A stretch of 6,406 bases of DNA from Nanosynbacter sp. (GTDB lineage Bacteria; Patescibacteriota; Saccharimonadia; Saccharimonadales; Saccharimonadaceae), in contig JARKOR010000059.1 in the NCBI GenBank assembly GCA_029975625.1, positions 1 to 6,406 of the forward strand, in the 5' to 3' direction. The notes under the pieces were generated by a model, which saw nothing but the letters and a program-made list of their open reading frames with translations, made no database searches and was not told the origin of the DNA. This document shows, in pieces, positions 5,511 to 6,406 of the stretch. The stretch's first letter is position 1. Every line of letters starts with the position of its first letter. Both the position numbers and the translations under genes were made by a program.

Positions 5511-6230
5511 ATGCAAAGTAAGCAACGTCTGGATGTCGAGCTAGTACAAAGAGGACTCGTGCAGAGTCGGTCTCAGGCGGAGAACTATGTCAAACTGGGT
5601 GTCGTTTATGTGAACAAAAAAGTTATTCAAAAAGCGGGCACTCCAGTAACTGAAACGGATGTGATTGACGTGCAAACGGCAGGACAATATGTGTCCCGTG
5701 CGGGTTTGAAGCTTGCTAGTGTCGCCGAAAAACTGCATGTTAATTTTCAGAACAAGACGGTACTCGACGTTGGTTCTAGCACGGGCGGGTTTACGGACTA
5801 CGCACTGCAGCATGGTGCGAAAAAGGTGTTTGCGGTGGATGTGGGTACGGACCAGCTGCATCCAAGCCTTCGGAACGATAAACGAATCGAGCTTCATGAA
5901 AAAACGGATATTCGAGACTTCTTTCCTTCTGATTCGGTAGATATTGTCGTTATTGACGTAAGTTTTATTAGTTTACGGGAGATATTGCCACATATTGCGA
6001 AGATTGCTCCACGAGGAGCCGAAATTGTGGCAATGCTTAAGCCGCAGTTTGAAGCAGGGCGTGGCCAGACAAATAAAGGAGTGATAAAGAACAATACCGT
6101 TCGGCGGAAAATTATCGCTGATTTTGAGTCATGGGCTGAACAATATTTTATTATACAGAGTAAACGAGACAGTGAAATTGCGGGGCAAAAAGGGAACGTT
6201 GAGAGATTTTACTTACTGAAAGTAAAGTAG
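5511..6230 (+). CDS. tlyA: TlyA family rRNA (cytidine-2'-O)-methyltransferase
   Basis: TlyA enzymes use S-adenosylmethionine to 2'-O-methylate cytidines in 16S and/or 23S rRNA. The family is often annotated as hemolysin, but the methyltransferase role is better supported. The protein has an N-terminal S4 RNA-binding domain (about 4-60: RLDVELVQRGLVQSR, then GVVYVNKK) and the linker YVSRAGLKL (60-68). The Rossmann-like FtsJ/RrmJ-type domain has the SAM loop LDVGSSTGGF (85-94). Residues matching the K-D-K-E catalytic set are Lys67, Asp149 (VIDVSF), Lys177 (LKPQFE) and Glu231. AGGTG (5501-5505) is 5 bases before ATG 5511 and only 2 before ATG 5508, so I prefer 5511 (239 residues); the one-codon-longer form is possible. 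The gap after efp is 15 bases, so the two are co-transcribed. The stop is TAG. The exact target nucleotide is not readable from the sequence. Confidence 0.93.
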   Translation: MQSKQRLDVELVQRGLVQSRSQAENYVKLGVVYVNKKVIQKAGTPVTETDVIDVQTAGQYVSRAGLKLASVAEKLHVNFQNKTVLDVGSSTGGFTDYALQHGAKKVFAVDVGTDQLHPSLRNDKRIELHEKTDIRDFFPSDSVDIVVIDVSFISLREILPHIAKIAPRGAEIVAMLKPQFEAGRGQTNKGVIKNNTVRRKIIADFESWAEQYFIIQSKRDSEIAGQKGNVERFYLLKVK

Positions 6231-6238
6231 AGCGTGTC

Positions 6239-6406
6239 TTACACATTGAAGCGGAACTCGACAACATCGCCAGGCTGCATGATGTACGTTTTTCCTTCGG
6301 TGCGAATTTTTCCAGCAGCGCGGGCGGCTGCTTCGGAACCAGCGGTAACTAAGTCATTATAATCGACAATTTGCGCGGCAATGAATCCGCGTTCGAAGTC
6401 TGTATG
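6239..6406 (-). CDS. ychF: Ribosome-binding ATPase YchF, C-terminal fragment (5' end outside window)
   Basis: The minus strand encodes the last 55 residues of YchF/OLA1, an Obg-related P-loop protein that hydrolyses ATP and binds ribosomes. The frame runs from the window edge to TAA (6241-6239). It reads [19 protein letters not shown], then a small Ala-rich helix, then [20 protein letters not shown] and the terminal RFNV. This is the highly conserved YchF C-terminal TGS domain, including HTDFE..FI.A and the GDV..FRFNV ending. The P-loop domain and coiled coil lie beyond the window. The gene converges on tlyA with an 8-base gap and no recognisable terminator between them. It is too short for length or start analysis, but the family match is clear. 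Confidence 0.93.
   Translation of the reverse strand, partial: HTDFERGFIAAQIVDYNDLVTAGSEAAARAAGKIRTEGKTYIMQPGDVVEFRFNV

Noticed and set aside
5541..5897. Minus-strand open frame of 118 codons opposite tlyA
   Set aside because: It overlaps the S4 and SAM-binding parts of tlyA, which are clearly coding on the plus strand, and shows no domain of its own.
6208..6226. TTTACTT/AAGTAAA dyad as a tlyA or ychF terminator
   Set aside because: The stem is almost all A-T, lies inside the tlyA coding region, and no T-run follows on either strand.
5511..6230. TlyA as a hemolysin
   Set aside because: The S4 domain plus FtsJ-type SAM fold and the K-D-K-E residues indicate an RNA methyltransferase; the haemolysis label is historical and not supported here.
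1..6406. CRISPR array, transposon ends, tRNA or defence genes
   Set aside because: No regularly spaced repeats, terminal inverted repeats around a transposase, cloverleaf-like sequence or defence-family motif was seen; gaps between genes are all under about 155 bases.

Overview
The window reads as a chromosomal housekeeping region from a small-genome bacterium. The best guess is a member of the Candidate Phyla Radiation (Patescibacteria), with Candidatus Saccharibacteria (TM7) the leading candidate. The reasons are the combination of RNase J, a compact FtsK, a lone type IV prepilin, a rpsF-ssb-rpsR block with no rplI (L9) behind it, an EF-P whose loop tip reads MGRG, and tlyA facing ychF. GC content looks close to 50% by eye. 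Reading frames are clean in the standard bacterial code, and no in-frame UGA is needed, so the UGA-recoding CPR groups are not supported. The lineage is an inference from gene content, not from a phylogeny.

Layout: (1) 1-698, 3' part of an RNase J gene, cut by the window edge. (2) 719-3015, a consensus sigma70-type promoter and a complete ftsK for chromosome segregation at division. (3) 3022-3640, a possible promoter and a type IV prepilin gene with codon usage unlike its neighbours. (4) 3693-4856, a near-consensus promoter and the rpsF-ssb-rpsR operon (S6, single-stranded DNA-binding protein, S18). (5) 4866-4918, a long nested stem-loop immediately before the efp ribosome binding site. (6) 4935-6230, efp and tlyA, a translation factor and a predicted ribosomal RNA methyltransferase. 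(7) 6239-6406 on the minus strand, the last 55 codons of ychF, converging on tlyA with an 8-base gap.

The genes fall into three functions: RNA decay (rnj), DNA handling (ftsK, ssb) and ribosome structure, elongation and modification (rpsF, rpsR, efp, tlyA, ychF). The prepilin is the only gene here tied to the cell surface and looks like an insertion in an otherwise translation- and replication-centred stretch.

I found no CRISPR array, transposon, tRNA, rRNA or defence system, and nothing that looks like a wholly new multi-gene system. No gap exceeds about 150 bases. The observations most worth following are the hairpin that any efp transcript started upstream must cross, the arginine-tipped EF-P loop, the codon-deviant prepilin, and the contrast between SD-less starts (ftsK, prepilin) and SD-led starts in the translation genes.
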